15,813 bases of DNA from Bacteroidota bacterium (GTDB lineage: Bacteria; Bacteroidota; Bacteroidia; Bacteroidales; Prolixibacteraceae): the NCBI GenBank assembly GCA_030691295.1, contig JAUYEQ010000035.1:1-15813 (forward strand). The letters are read 5' to 3'. Below the pieces are notes generated by a model. The model searched no databases and had not been told where the DNA came from. It worked only from the letters and a program-made list of their open reading frames with translations. A program made the position numbers and the translations under genes. Of this stretch, positions 5,678 through 13,355 are shown one piece after another. How positions within the stretch are numbered: position 1 is the first letter of the stretch; each line of letters begins with the position of its first letter.

Positions 5678-8600
5678 TTAGGTTTTTCCATTTTTGAACA
5701 AGGGAATTTCGATGTAAAAGGTCGTTCCCTTCTCTAATTCTGTTTCGTACCAGACTTTCCCGCCAAAATTATTGACAATATTTTTAACGATCGATAATCC
5801 AAGCCCAATTCCACTTGATTTTGTGGTAAAATTAGGCTCGAACATATGTTCAAGGGCTTCATCGTTAATTCCTGAACCGTTGTCACTGATGGAAATCAGG
5901 GCAACTGATTCGTCCTTTTTAACCGCAATGCGAATTTTCCCATTCTGGTCAAATGGAATTGCCTGAATGGAATTTTTTATCAGGTTAAGAAACGCCCTTG
6001 AAAGTTGTTCTTTGTCAGCAATAATAATTACTTCCTTCAGGTTGTTCAACTCAAATGAAAAGTGAAGGTTTTGATTGGGTTCAAACAAATCGCATACTTT
6101 TCGAAGTACCTCAAGAAGGTTGAAAACTTCATTTTTCGCTTTCGGTATTTGGGCAAAATTCGAAAACTCAGTTGCAATTCCGGAAAGTGTGTCAATTTGT
6201 TCGATAAGGTTTTTTGTGACACGTTCAAAAAAGTCATCGTAATGCTCCCTGCCTTCGGCTTTGGCCCGCTGCAAATACTGAATGTTTAATTTCATCGGGG
6301 TAAGCGGGTTTTTAATTTCGTGGGCAACCTGTTTGGCCATTTCGCGCCATGCCGATTCGCGTTCCGATTTGGCAAGCAATTCGGCACTTTCGGCCAGCTC
6401 TACAACTTTGTGGTTGTATTCCTTCACCAGTGCTCCAATTTCGTCTTCGGCTTCATAATGAATCTGCTCATTCTTTTTCCCAAGTTGAATACCTTTTAAC
6501 TTTTCACGGATCAGGCTCAATGGCAAAGTGATTTTGTTAGATAAAATAACCGCCACAATCACACTGGCCAGAAACAAAATAAGGTACAGGTTGATAAACG
6601 CCACTACGAAAGTGGAAATACCCTGTTTCAATTCATCCTCTCTGGTAAAATAAGGCAGATTCAGGTAGGCCAGATAATCGCCCCGACTGTTCATGATTGG
6701 CTCATAAGCTGAAAGATATGAGAGGTTTCCTATTGTTTCGGGCTGAAAATAGTTAAGCTGATACTTTTCCGACAATTCATAAAAAGCTGTTGCATTTATC
6801 CTTTCAGAAGTAATTCCTTTGCGAAATATTTCGGGTCGCGAGGAGGCAAGCAGTTCACCGTTAACATCGTAAATATTGATGTCGGTCTTGAAAATATTGG
6901 ATAATTTATACAGTTCGATAAAAAGCCACTGTTGAAGTTCTGGAGTAATTGAATTCACGTTTCCCAGCATATTGTCGATTTCGACAGAAATGGAAGACAT
7001 TTTTTCCTGAAGATCGGTTTGGTGCCTTATTTTGTATTCCTGAAGATTGTAATAGATGGTTCCGGCAGCAACGAAAATTAAGGAAATCAAAACTACCGAA
7101 ATGATCGCTGCCTGAATCCTGAAGCGCAAATCCCTTGGAATCATCAGTTTCCTGAAGGTTGGATTGCCCACCATTGAAACAAACAGCACAAATACAAAGA
7201 AGAAAACAAATATGTACGGAAATGATATAAGGTAATCAACCAATCGAACCGACTGTTTACTGACGATAATATGGTTAATTTCGTCGTAGTTGTAAATAAC
7301 GTGGTCGTAACCATCCCAATGTTTGAACTCGAATTCTGAATTATAGTTTTCGAGATTGTAAGCCTGATAATAATAATTGTAGTCGTACTCTCCCGACTTG
7401 TTCACCAACTCTTCGTCGAAATATTTGGCATACGAGAGGTATTTGTACCTGAAAGGCTTGATCAAAGTCCGGTCCATAAGCAATTCCGGGAATCCGATGC
7501 CTTCAGAAACAGTTTTCGAATTTAGTTCAATGTAAATCGAGATGCCGTTTGAATCGTCAATCAACGGATAATGAAGCCTCCCCATATAAGAGACTCTTCC
7601 GTTCATGTTATCCATAAAATAAAAGCTGCTCCCCGGAATTGCGATTCCTGACGTTTTGATCATTTTGTCAAAAAATGGCAAACACGGTTCAAAAACGTTT
7701 TCAGGATGAATAATTACACTGTCGTTACCTGCGCAAAAAGTAAACTGGATATCGTATTTTCTGAAATAGCCATCGAAATAATATCGGTTAAGGTAGCCTT
7801 CCAATTCCTTGTATGGAGGAGTAAGCAAACTTGGAATAATCGAATCGATATTGAATTGATGCTGCATATTGTCCAGAAATACTTCGGCGACAGGATCCTG
7901 TTCAGAACTTAAATTCACAGCCATCAGCTTTTGTATCTGAACATCGCGTTTTTCAATGGTTTTATAAACAACACCCAAAGTGGTAATTGAAAACAACGAG
8001 ATAAACAAAATGGCGTACGAAAGCGAAAATTTCGGGATATGCATTTTCTTTACCTGGCTTTGAAGCAAATTGACAGCAAAAAACAATGTCAAAAGATATA
8101 ATTCGCCGGAATTAATAATGGCACACAATAAGATAGAAACCGGCAATGCAAGCAAATGAAAATTCCGAAAATACTTCTTATTGATAAAGTTCTCCGATCT
8201 TTCAATAACTTTCAGGTTGATCAGAAAAACAGAAAAAAGCAACATCGCGATGGCCAGATAGCTGCTTATACTAATAAGGTCTATATCGGTAATACGGTTT
8301 AACTTATACGTAATGTTGCTGTTTCCTATCAAATTGCCAATCAGAAGGCCCACTAACTGATAAAGCGAACCGGCAAACACGAACGAAGGAATGACCATTT
8401 GTTTTCCCGATTTGCCATGAAGTAAGAATTCTTTGACAAAAACCAGGCTCCAAAAAAAGAACAATACGGTAATCAGGTAAAAATCGCCCAATGACGGAAG
8501 CCATGTTGATACCGCGTAATACTTAGGGCCAAAAATCTCCAGATGGTTCAGTATGTCTGGTATTCCGAAAATGATATGAATCCAGTAAATCACAAAAAGA

Positions 8601-9343
8601 ACCACCATTAACAGCAGCATTTTTGACACAAAGTTCTCTTCACGATAATCGTCCATTTTCCGGTAAAGCGCCAGAAGCAGAAATAGCAAACCAAGCGCAT
8701 ACAAAAAAGCGGAAAAGTAGAGTTGCGATGCATTCACCAATAATTTGCCGGCTGGCATCACCGAAAAAAGATATTGATTGGTCAGATCCCTTATTTCGTA
8801 TGAACTTTTACTTTTTTCGGCAGTAATATTAAAATTGGCAGGTAATTCGAACGGCGCAATAAAGCTATTAATCAGGAACTGATTTTCGTAGGAATAATTG
8901 TTTTTGATGTGGATCAGTCCCATCAGCTGAAAATCTCCCACCACTCTTTTCCGGGCCTCGAAAATCCCGTTTGGCAAAATTACCAATCCATTTTCACCCG
9001 TAAATTTCGATTGCAAATTTGGAAAAGAAAAATGGTTGCTCGACCAGTAAACCATCTTCTGATTTTGAAAAATAACAAACCCAAGCCCTTCTTTTTCAAA
9101 CAACTCATTTAGGTCTGAGAAAATAGTGGCATAATTCTCTGAAGTCGGGTTATCGGTTATCCTCTTCGCTGCAATGTTCAGGTATTCCGAAAGTTCCAGC
9201 TCCTGACGGTGCAAAGTATGTTGAAAAGCCTGAATAATTTTCTTTTCGGGCTGATGCTTTAAAGTCTGGTGTTCCTGAATGGATGCCAGTGTAAAGAACA
9301 GAATCGAAAGTACAGGGAATAAATATTTTCGGAATTCATACAT
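5678..9343 (-). CDS. Large membrane sensor histidine kinase (NtrY-like)
   Basis: The protein has 1221 residues. The catalytic part is complete: HAMP at about 925-985 after the last membrane helix, H-box VAHEIKNPLTPMKLN with His1008, N-box LNLIKNSIQAI (1119-1129), G1 DNGSGI (1154-1159), and FTTKSSGIGLGL (1172-1183). HEIKNPLTP is the NtrY-type H-box. The sensory part is unusual: one N-terminal helix (8-22), an extracytoplasmic region (about 25-205), a cluster of six to eight helices between about 207 and 460, a second large extracytoplasmic region (about 465-700, rich in Tyr and Asp), two more helices (about 702-726 and 744-765), a third extracytoplasmic segment (about 766-905) and a final helix (907-934). 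It should autophosphorylate His1008 and pass phosphate to a response regulator; none is adjacent. Its gene lies 52 nt after rlmH and 11 nt before the reductase. Confidence 0.93.
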   Translation of the reverse strand: MYEFRKYLFPVLSILFFTLASIQEHQTLKHQPEKKIIQAFQHTLHRQELELSEYLNIAAKRITDNPTSENYATIFSDLNELFEKEGLGFVIFQNQKMVYWSSNHFSFPNLQSKFTGENGLVILPNGIFEARKRVVGDFQLMGLIHIKNNYSYENQFLINSFIAPFELPANFNITAEKSKSSYEIRDLTNQYLFSVMPAGKLLVNASQLYFSAFLYALGLLFLLLALYRKMDDYREENFVSKMLLLMVVLFVIYWIHIIFGIPDILNHLEIFGPKYYAVSTWLPSLGDFYLITVLFFFWSLVFVKEFLLHGKSGKQMVIPSFVFAGSLYQLVGLLIGNLIGNSNITYKLNRITDIDLISISSYLAIAMLLFSVFLINLKVIERSENFINKKYFRNFHLLALPVSILLCAIINSGELYLLTLFFAVNLLQSQVKKMHIPKFSLSYAILFISLFSITTLGVVYKTIEKRDVQIQKLMAVNLSSEQDPVAEVFLDNMQHQFNIDSIIPSLLTPPYKELEGYLNRYYFDGYFRKYDIQFTFCAGNDSVIIHPENVFEPCLPFFDKMIKTSGIAIPGSSFYFMDNMNGRVSYMGRLHYPLIDDSNGISIYIELNSKTVSEGIGFPELLMDRTLIKPFRYKYLSYAKYFDEELVNKSGEYDYNYYYQAYNLENYNSEFEFKHWDGYDHVIYNYDEINHIIVSKQSVRLVDYLISFPYIFVFFFVFVLFVSMVGNPTFRKLMIPRDLRFRIQAAIISVVLISLIFVAAGTIYYNLQEYKIRHQTDLQEKMSSISVEIDNMLGNVNSITPELQQWLFIELYKLSNIFKTDINIYDVNGELLASSRPEIFRKGITSERINATAFYELSEKYQLNYFQPETIGNLSYLSAYEPIMNSRGDYLAYLNLPYFTREDELKQGISTFVVAFINLYLILFLASVIVAVILSNKITLPLSLIREKLKGIQLGKKNEQIHYEAEDEIGALVKEYNHKVVELAESAELLAKSERESAWREMAKQVAHEIKNPLTPMKLNIQYLQRAKAEGREHYDDFFERVTKNLIEQIDTLSGIATEFSNFAQIPKAKNEVFNLLEVLRKVCDLFEPNQNLHFSFELNNLKEVIIIADKEQLSRAFLNLIKNSIQAIPFDQNGKIRIAVKKDESVALISISDNGSGINDEALEHMFEPNFTTKSSGIGLGLSIVKNIVNNFGGKVWYETELEKGTTFYIEIPLFKNGKT

Positions 9344-9395
9344 GCCACAAAATAATTAAATTTAAGGTTCAATCCCGAATTTCGCCGGATTAAAT

Positions 9396-9869
9396 TTATT
9401 GATGATGATAAGGTTCCCCTTTCAGGATGGTAAACGCGCGGTACAATTGTTCAGCAAAAATGAGCCTGACCATTTGATGAGAAAAAGTCATTTTTGACAA
9501 ACTTATCTTCCCGATCGCCCTTGAATAAACACTTCCTGAAAATCCGTATGGACCTCCAATCACGAATACCAGACGTTTTATTCCTGAAAGCATTTTTTTC
9601 TCCAAAAACCGTGCAAAATCAACCGATGATGCTTCAAGGCCATTTTCATCGAGCAGGATCAATTCGTCGGATGAGAGGATTTGTTGTAAAATCAGTTCTC
9701 CTTCCTTGTCTTTTTGCTGTTCCTCGCTCATGTTTTTGGCATTTTTAATATCCTGAATTACTTTCATTTCAAACGGAACATAATGAGGAATTCGCTTCAT
9801 AAATATTTCCAATCCTTTTTGGAGATAAGCTTCATCAGTTTTACCGATTACAAGAAGGCTGATTTTCAT
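9396..9869 (-). CDS. rlmH: 23S rRNA (pseudouridine-1915-N3)-methyltransferase RlmH
   Basis: At 157 residues this matches the usual length of the SPOUT methyltransferase RlmH. It starts MKISLLVIGKT, contains LILLDENGLEASSVDFARFL (71-90), the SAM-binding knot FVIGGPYGFS (102-111), and ends with the diagnostic LSKMTFSHQMVRLIFAEQLYRAF and GEPYHH. RlmH methylates N3 of pseudouridine 1915 in helix 69 of 23S rRNA on assembled 70S ribosomes, using SAM. It is likely the first gene of a transcript that also carries the sensor kinase and aldo/keto reductase. An exact -7 box lies about 108 nt upstream and forms half of a bidirectional promoter. Confidence 0.96.
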   Translation of the reverse strand: MKISLLVIGKTDEAYLQKGLEIFMKRIPHYVPFEMKVIQDIKNAKNMSEEQQKDKEGELILQQILSSDELILLDENGLEASSVDFARFLEKKMLSGIKRLVFVIGGPYGFSGSVYSRAIGKISLSKMTFSHQMVRLIFAEQLYRAFTILKGEPYHHQ

Positions 9870-9888
9870 CTGTTTGTAATTTATTTTT

Positions 9889-9918
9889 TAATTGCCAGAT
9901 GGAACTCGCCAGCAATTA
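9889..9918. repeat. Inverted repeat in the rlmH leader
   Basis: TAATTGC (9889-9895) and GCAATTA (9912-9918) are 7-nt complementary arms 20 nt upstream of the rlmH start, within the predicted rlmH leader. No T-run follows on the minus strand. Its role, if any, is unknown. Confidence 0.3.
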
Positions 9919-9943
9919 TTCTCCTATATTAGAATTAATTCTC

Positions 9944-9976
9944 TTGGCGCGTTTCATGTGAATTTTGTTACTTTTG
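9944..9976 (+). promoter_or_regulatory. Promoter of the DUF4783-YihY operon
   Basis: TTG (9944-9946), a 22-nt spacer and an exact TAnnTTTG box, TACTTTTG (9969-9976), followed by C. Transcription would start near 9983, leaving a leader of about 220 nt before DUF4783, or about 100 nt before the possible small ORF at 10081. Confidence 0.55.
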
Positions 9977-9984
9977 CAAAGGTA
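9977..9984 (-). promoter_or_regulatory. -7 box of the rlmH operon promoter
   Basis: On the minus strand TACCTTTG is an exact TAnnTTTG match that directly abuts the plus-strand box, forming TACTTTTGCAAAGGTA. No good TTG stands at the expected upstream distance on this strand, so it may be the weaker of the two directions. Confidence 0.5.
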
Positions 9985-10080
9985 TTTGTTTAATGAAACG
10001 AACATGCCATTGATAATCATTTTAAAGTTGGCAGCATAAAAATAGAATGATAATATTGTTCGAAGTGGAAATTACCTGGC

Positions 10081-10200
10081 ATGGAGTTCCACGAGAACGC
10101 ACAGATAAGCAAATTAACAACTCAAATATTTTCGAGTGAAAAAATTGCACGGTTTTTGGTAATGTTTCTCGTTGAAAGAAGTCTGAACAAAAATTATTAA
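10081..10200 (+). CDS. Possible 39-residue leader peptide (uncertain)
   Basis: An ATG frame encodes MEFHENAQISKL, then FSSEKIARFLVMFLVERSLN, ending in TAA one base before the DUF4783 ATG. It follows the predicted promoter by about 100 nt. A 6-nt inverted repeat, GTGGAA (10065-10070) and TTCCAC (10087-10092), would place its start codon in a loop. I recognise no family. The frame is short enough to occur by chance, and another frame across the same bases is also open for about 25 codons, so I treat it as a candidate only. Confidence 0.2.
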   Translation: MEFHENAQISKLTTQIFSSEKIARFLVMFLVERSLNKNY

Positions 10201-10201
10201 G

Positions 10202-10597
10202 ATGAAGAATTTAAAATTTAAGCTGGTATTATTATTTTTCGCCCTGTTTGCAACTGTATCCCCGTCTTTTTCACAAATTCCCGACGAAATTGTTTTGAGC
10301 ATTCAGAGTGGTAATGACGTAATGTTGGCAAGCTATTTTAATCAGAATGTTGAGTTGGTGGTTCAATCGCACGACGATGTTTTCAGTAAATCTCAGGCCC
10401 AGCAAATTGTAGCCGAATTTTTCAAGGCCAACAAACCCAAACAATTCAGTATTATTCATCAGGGCGGAAAAGACGGCGCCCGTTATGCAATCGGGAGTTT
10501 AGTTACCAATACCGGTACTTTTCGGGTCTATTTTTTGTTAAAAAACAAAGACAGCAACTCCTACATTCATCAGTTAAGAATTGAAAAACAGGGTTAA
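10202..10597 (+). CDS. Secreted DUF4783 protein (NTF2-like)
   Basis: This 131-residue protein has a signal peptide (KFKLVLLFFALFATVSPSFS, probable cleavage near residue 24) and a mature part of about 105 residues. The pattern is PDEIVLSIQSGNDVMLASYF, then NVELVVQSHDDVFSKSQA, HQGGKDGARYAIGSLVTN and a final FRVYFLLKNKD strand. This matches my memory of DUF4783, a Bacteroidota family with an NTF2-like cone fold; no function is established. Location should be periplasmic or envelope. Its stop shares one base with the YihY start (TAATG), so the two are co-transcribed and probably translationally coupled. It is divergent from rlmH. Confidence 0.85.
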   Translation: MKNLKFKLVLLFFALFATVSPSFSQIPDEIVLSIQSGNDVMLASYFNQNVELVVQSHDDVFSKSQAQQIVAEFFKANKPKQFSIIHQGGKDGARYAIGSLVTNTGTFRVYFLLKNKDSNSYIHQLRIEKQG

Positions 10598-11556
10598 TGC
10601 CTGAACGAATCACAAAGAAGTTTAACAGCCTATGGGAACGAATTCTGGAAAAGGCAAAGAAAATAACCTTGCCGGGATTTGACGAAATGCCGCTTTATGA
10701 TGTGATGGTTTTCTTCTGGCGTAGTATAGTCGATGGTTCGCTTACAACCCGTGCTTCTGCCATATCATTCAGCTTTTTTATGGCATTGTTTCCTGCCATT
10801 ATTTTCCTTTTTACGCTTATCCCATACATTCCAATTGATAATTTTCAGGTCGAATTGTTTTTGCTTATCAAAGACGTCGTTCCGGAGACTGCTTTTTTAG
10901 CCATCGAAGAAACAGTTCAGGATATCCTTACACAGCAACGCGGCGATTTACTTTCTATTGGTTTTTTTATGGCACTCATTTTTGCAACCAGTGGATTGTC
11001 GTCGATGATGACTGCATTTGATGCATCGCTTCATACATTTGAACGCCGAACCTGGATAGGACAGTACATTATTGCCCTGTTGCTACTTGTGATCCTTTCA
11101 GTATTAATAACCCTCGCGATCGGGTTAATCACTTTCGGACAGCACCTTCTCAACTATATGGTTGCCAATGATTATCTGAGAGATAATTTCACCATTTATA
11201 CTTTGATCATTGGGAAATGGATTGTTATATTGTTTTTGTTCTTTATGGCCAATTCATTCTTGTATTATCTCGCTCCTGCAAAAAAAACCAGGTGGCGGTT
11301 TATCTCAGCAGGAAGTACCCTTGCCACAGTACTTATTATTATTACATTTATTGGATTTTCATACTACATTAACCGTTTCGGACAATACAACAAGTTGTAC
11401 GGATCAATAGGTACTTTACTGGTAATTATGCTTCTGATGTATTTACTTTCGCTGATCCTTTTAATCGGGTTCGAATTAAATGCCAGCATTAACGAAGCAG
11501 TAAAACATTCGAAGCGAGACAATTCACATAAGCATCTCTCTAATTCCCCATCCTGA
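10597..11556 (+). CDS. YihY/BrkB family inner-membrane protein
   Basis: The protein has 319 residues and about six membrane helices (55-78, 118-137, 157-180, 205-225, 240-260, 271-293). Family hallmarks are the first-helix segment TRASAISFSFFMALFPAIIF, ATSGLSSMMTAFDASLH (130-146), YYLAPAKKTRWRFISAGS and YNKLYGSIGTL followed by the last helix and GFELNA. YihY (formerly mis-assigned as RNase BN) is a poorly characterised inner-membrane protein with possible transport roles; function is not established. It starts at the last base of the DUF4783 stop codon. The C-terminus overlaps the convergent rhomboid gene by 17 nt and leaves no room for a terminator between them. Confidence 0.92.
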   Translation: MPERITKKFNSLWERILEKAKKITLPGFDEMPLYDVMVFFWRSIVDGSLTTRASAISFSFFMALFPAIIFLFTLIPYIPIDNFQVELFLLIKDVVPETAFLAIEETVQDILTQQRGDLLSIGFFMALIFATSGLSSMMTAFDASLHTFERRTWIGQYIIALLLLVILSVLITLAIGLITFGQHLLNYMVANDYLRDNFTIYTLIIGKWIVILFLFFMANSFLYYLAPAKKTRWRFISAGSTLATVLIIITFIGFSYYINRFGQYNKLYGSIGTLLVIMLLMYLLSLILLIGFELNASINEAVKHSKRDNSHKHLSNSPS

Positions 11557-12409
11557 ACAAGATTTCTTTTTCCTCTTTGGTGAGTGAGCCATAGCCTGAT
11601 TTGCTGATTTTTTCCAGAATTTCATTCATTCGCACTTGATCCTGATTTTTCTTGCGGTTGTATTCAACATCGTTCACAGGTTTGCGGTAAGTTACTTTTA
11701 CTTTTGGTTTGGGCGAGAATAGCTTTTTCAAACTATTCATCATCCAGCTCACTCCTTTAGCCGGATCAATTCCCCGACGCAACTGAAGTACATAAATTAC
11801 ACCCCAGGCTGCGCCACCCAAATGAGCTAGGTTGCCACCTGCATTGCTCGATGAAATGCCAATTACATACATCAATACAGAAAAAAGTGCAATGTATTTC
11901 ATCTTTACCGGCCCGATAAACATGAGATGTATATTGTGATTGGGAGCGTGCATGGCCAATGCAGTGATAACTGCAATTACAGAAGCTGACGCGCCCAATA
12001 GCCTCGAATCTGCCACCATTTCGGCGAAAACAGGAAATGAATTGTACCCCAAAACATAAAACAAACCACCAAATATTCCGCCTAGTAAATAGATTGCAAT
12101 CAGTTTTCCCTGATCGAAATAGCCAAGAAATATTTGTCCCATCCAATACAACCAAAGCAAGTTGAACAGGATGTGAAGAAAATCGAAATGGAGAAACATG
12201 TATGTGATCAATGTCCAGGGCCTGCTTGCAAGCAAACTAATATCAGAAGGCAGGGCGAGCCAGTCAAGAAATGGAAACTCAACCCCTGCCAGAAAATAAA
12301 AAACATTGACAATTCGGATCAGTAAAAATACGCCCAGATTAATGTAAATAAGCCGGGTCAAAGCCGATCCTTCCCTGAATGATTCTTTTATTTCGTCCCA
12401 AAGATTCAT
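11540..12409 (-). CDS. Rhomboid intramembrane serine protease with C-terminal extension
   Basis: This 289-residue protein has six predicted helices in residues about 18-210 with the rhomboid signature: His79-x3-Asn83 (HILFN), the catalytic Ser141 in GASAS (139-143) and the catalytic His196 in NLAHLGGAAWG. The residue after the catalytic Ser is Ala rather than the common Gly. After the membrane part comes a basic linker (about 225-255) and a short helical module ending EILEKISKSGYGSLTKEEKE, resembling the small C-terminal domain (DUF6576-type) seen on Bacteroidota rhomboids. Rhomboids cut transmembrane segments within the membrane; the substrate here is unknown. It follows another rhomboid gene on the same strand after 73 nt that contain a perfect palindrome, and its 3' end overlaps yihY. 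Confidence 0.92.
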   Translation of the reverse strand: MNLWDEIKESFREGSALTRLIYINLGVFLLIRIVNVFYFLAGVEFPFLDWLALPSDISLLASRPWTLITYMFLHFDFLHILFNLLWLYWMGQIFLGYFDQGKLIAIYLLGGIFGGLFYVLGYNSFPVFAEMVADSRLLGASASVIAVITALAMHAPNHNIHLMFIGPVKMKYIALFSVLMYVIGISSSNAGGNLAHLGGAAWGVIYVLQLRRGIDPAKGVSWMMNSLKKLFSPKPKVKVTYRKPVNDVEYNRKKNQDQVRMNEILEKISKSGYGSLTKEEKEILFRMGN

Positions 12410-12426
12410 GGTCTAGTTGTTTTTGT

Positions 12427-12476
12427 AGAGACAGGGCATGCCCTGTCTCTGGCGCCATATCCTGTCTCTGCCATAT
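12427..12476. repeat. REP-like palindrome plus partial repeat
   Basis: Bases 12427-12450 form a perfect 24-nt palindrome with half-site AGAGACAGGGCA. GGCGCC (12451-12456) follows. The right arm, CCTGTCTCT (12442-12450), recurs at 12461-12469 flanked on both sides by GCCATAT (12454-12460 and 12470-12476). The sequence resembles the GTAGAGAC-type palindromic intergenic repeats I recall from Bacteroidota and cyanobacteria. It lies in the 73-nt gap between the two rhomboid genes. Confidence 0.75.
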
Positions 12477-12482
12477 TTCGGT

Positions 12483-13226
12483 TTAATAAAAATGTTTGGT
12501 GTTTTTGTTCCAATATCTAATCATGAAAAAGCCGAAGAGCATACCGCCGAGATGGGCAAAATGGGCAATGTTACTGCCTGATTGTGTAAGTCCAAGGTAA
12601 AGTTCGATTGCTCCGTAACCCATCACAAAATATTTGGCTTTGATTGGTATTGGCGGAAAAAGCAGCATTAACTGGGTATTGGGAAACAACATTCCAAAGC
12701 CGAGGAGAATACCGAAAACTGCACCTGATGCGCCAACAGTTGGAATATTCAGCAAAAGATTCAGCTTGCCTGCTATTGGATCGGAGAAATTTTTCCCCTG
12801 ATTGAATATCTCGGTACCCTGAGTCATCACCATTTCGACAGCCTCGGGTGTCATTTTAGAGGCAACACTCTGAAACTCTAAAAAATTAACAAAGGTGTGA
12901 AGCAATGCAGCTCCCAGCCCGGTAACAAAATAGTAAATAAAGAAACGCTTTGGTCCCCAAACACCTTCAAGCACACGACCAAACATCCAGAGCGCAAACA
13001 TGTTGAACAAAAGATGGGTAAATCCGCCATGCATAAACATGTGTGTAACAAGCTGATAGGGCCTGAATTCGGGAGACTGAAAATAGCGCAACCCTAAAAT
13101 ACTGGTAAGGTCTATTCCTCGCATACTTAAAATATACGTTGCAAGCAGCATGATAATATTAATGATAATCAGGTTTTTAACAACCGGAGGTATGGCATTG
13201 AAACCAGATCTTGTATTTTGCATCAT
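12483..13226 (-). CDS. Rhomboid family intramembrane serine protease
   Basis: The 247-residue protein is a compact six-helix rhomboid. His71-x3-Asn75 (HLLFN), catalytic Ser167 in GASGAVFG (165-172) and catalytic His225 in HFAHLGGMLFG are all present. A loop of about 50 residues (112-160) between the third and fourth helices is longer than the minimum and partly acidic/amphipathic. The start may be the first or second of two adjacent ATGs (13226 or 13223). It lies downstream of mutL after 129 nt that contain a candidate promoter, and upstream of a second rhomboid. Two adjacent rhomboids after mutL is an arrangement I recall from other Bacteroidota, so it is probably conserved order and not a recent duplication; the two proteins differ clearly in loops and C-terminus. 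Confidence 0.93.
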   Translation of the reverse strand: MMQNTRSGFNAIPPVVKNLIIINIIMLLATYILSMRGIDLTSILGLRYFQSPEFRPYQLVTHMFMHGGFTHLLFNMFALWMFGRVLEGVWGPKRFFIYYFVTGLGAALLHTFVNFLEFQSVASKMTPEAVEMVMTQGTEIFNQGKNFSDPIAGKLNLLLNIPTVGASGAVFGILLGFGMLFPNTQLMLLFPPIPIKAKYFVMGYGAIELYLGLTQSGSNIAHFAHLGGMLFGFFMIRYWNKNTKHFY

Positions 13227-13262
13227 AGTCTGTTTTTTTAATTTGCTTTTGATATTTGGAAA

Positions 13263-13282
13263 CTTGAACCCCGCTGTTCAAG
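13263..13282 (-). terminator. Hairpin between mutL and the rhomboid pair
   Basis: CTTGAAC (13263-13269) and GTTCAAG (13276-13282) form a 7-bp stem with a six-base loop, 73 nt after the mutL stop. On the minus strand only TTTCC follows, so it is a weak terminator at best; it may instead be a leader structure of the rhomboid transcript. Confidence 0.3.
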
Positions 13283-13310
13283 ATTCGCACCAACTTTAAA
13301 CTTCATCTGC

Positions 13311-13339
13311 CAAAGTAATAATTTTCTGTCTTGGATCAA
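13311..13339 (-). promoter_or_regulatory. Candidate promoter of the rhomboid pair
   Basis: On the minus strand TTG (13339-13337), an 18-nt spacer and TTACTTTG (13318-13311) followed by G. The -7 box differs from TAnnTTTG at the second base. The leader to the rhomboid start would be about 80 nt and would contain the hairpin at 13263-13282. Confidence 0.35.
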
Positions 13340-13355
13340 CTATTCCGACAAAATG

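Larger units (their letters stand above)
9870..10201. other. Divergent intergenic region rlmH / DUF4783
   Basis: This 332-nt stretch lies between two divergent genes. It holds a 7-nt inverted repeat (9889-9918), the palindrome AGAATTAATTCT (9931-9942), a plus-strand promoter and an overlapping minus-strand -7 box (9944-9984), and a possible 39-codon frame (10081-10200) that ends one base before the DUF4783 start. I see no RNA gene or riboswitch that I recognise. Confidence 0.7.

Noticed and set aside
9356..9398. Direct repeat TTAAATTTA at 9356-9364 and 9390-9398
   Set aside because: AT-only and very short; the second copy includes the rlmH stop codon. Expected by chance in this composition.
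10065..10139. GTG frame of about 25 codons overlapping the possible leader ORF
   Set aside because: Short, no start signal and it ends well before DUF4783; kept only as a reason for caution about the leader ORF.
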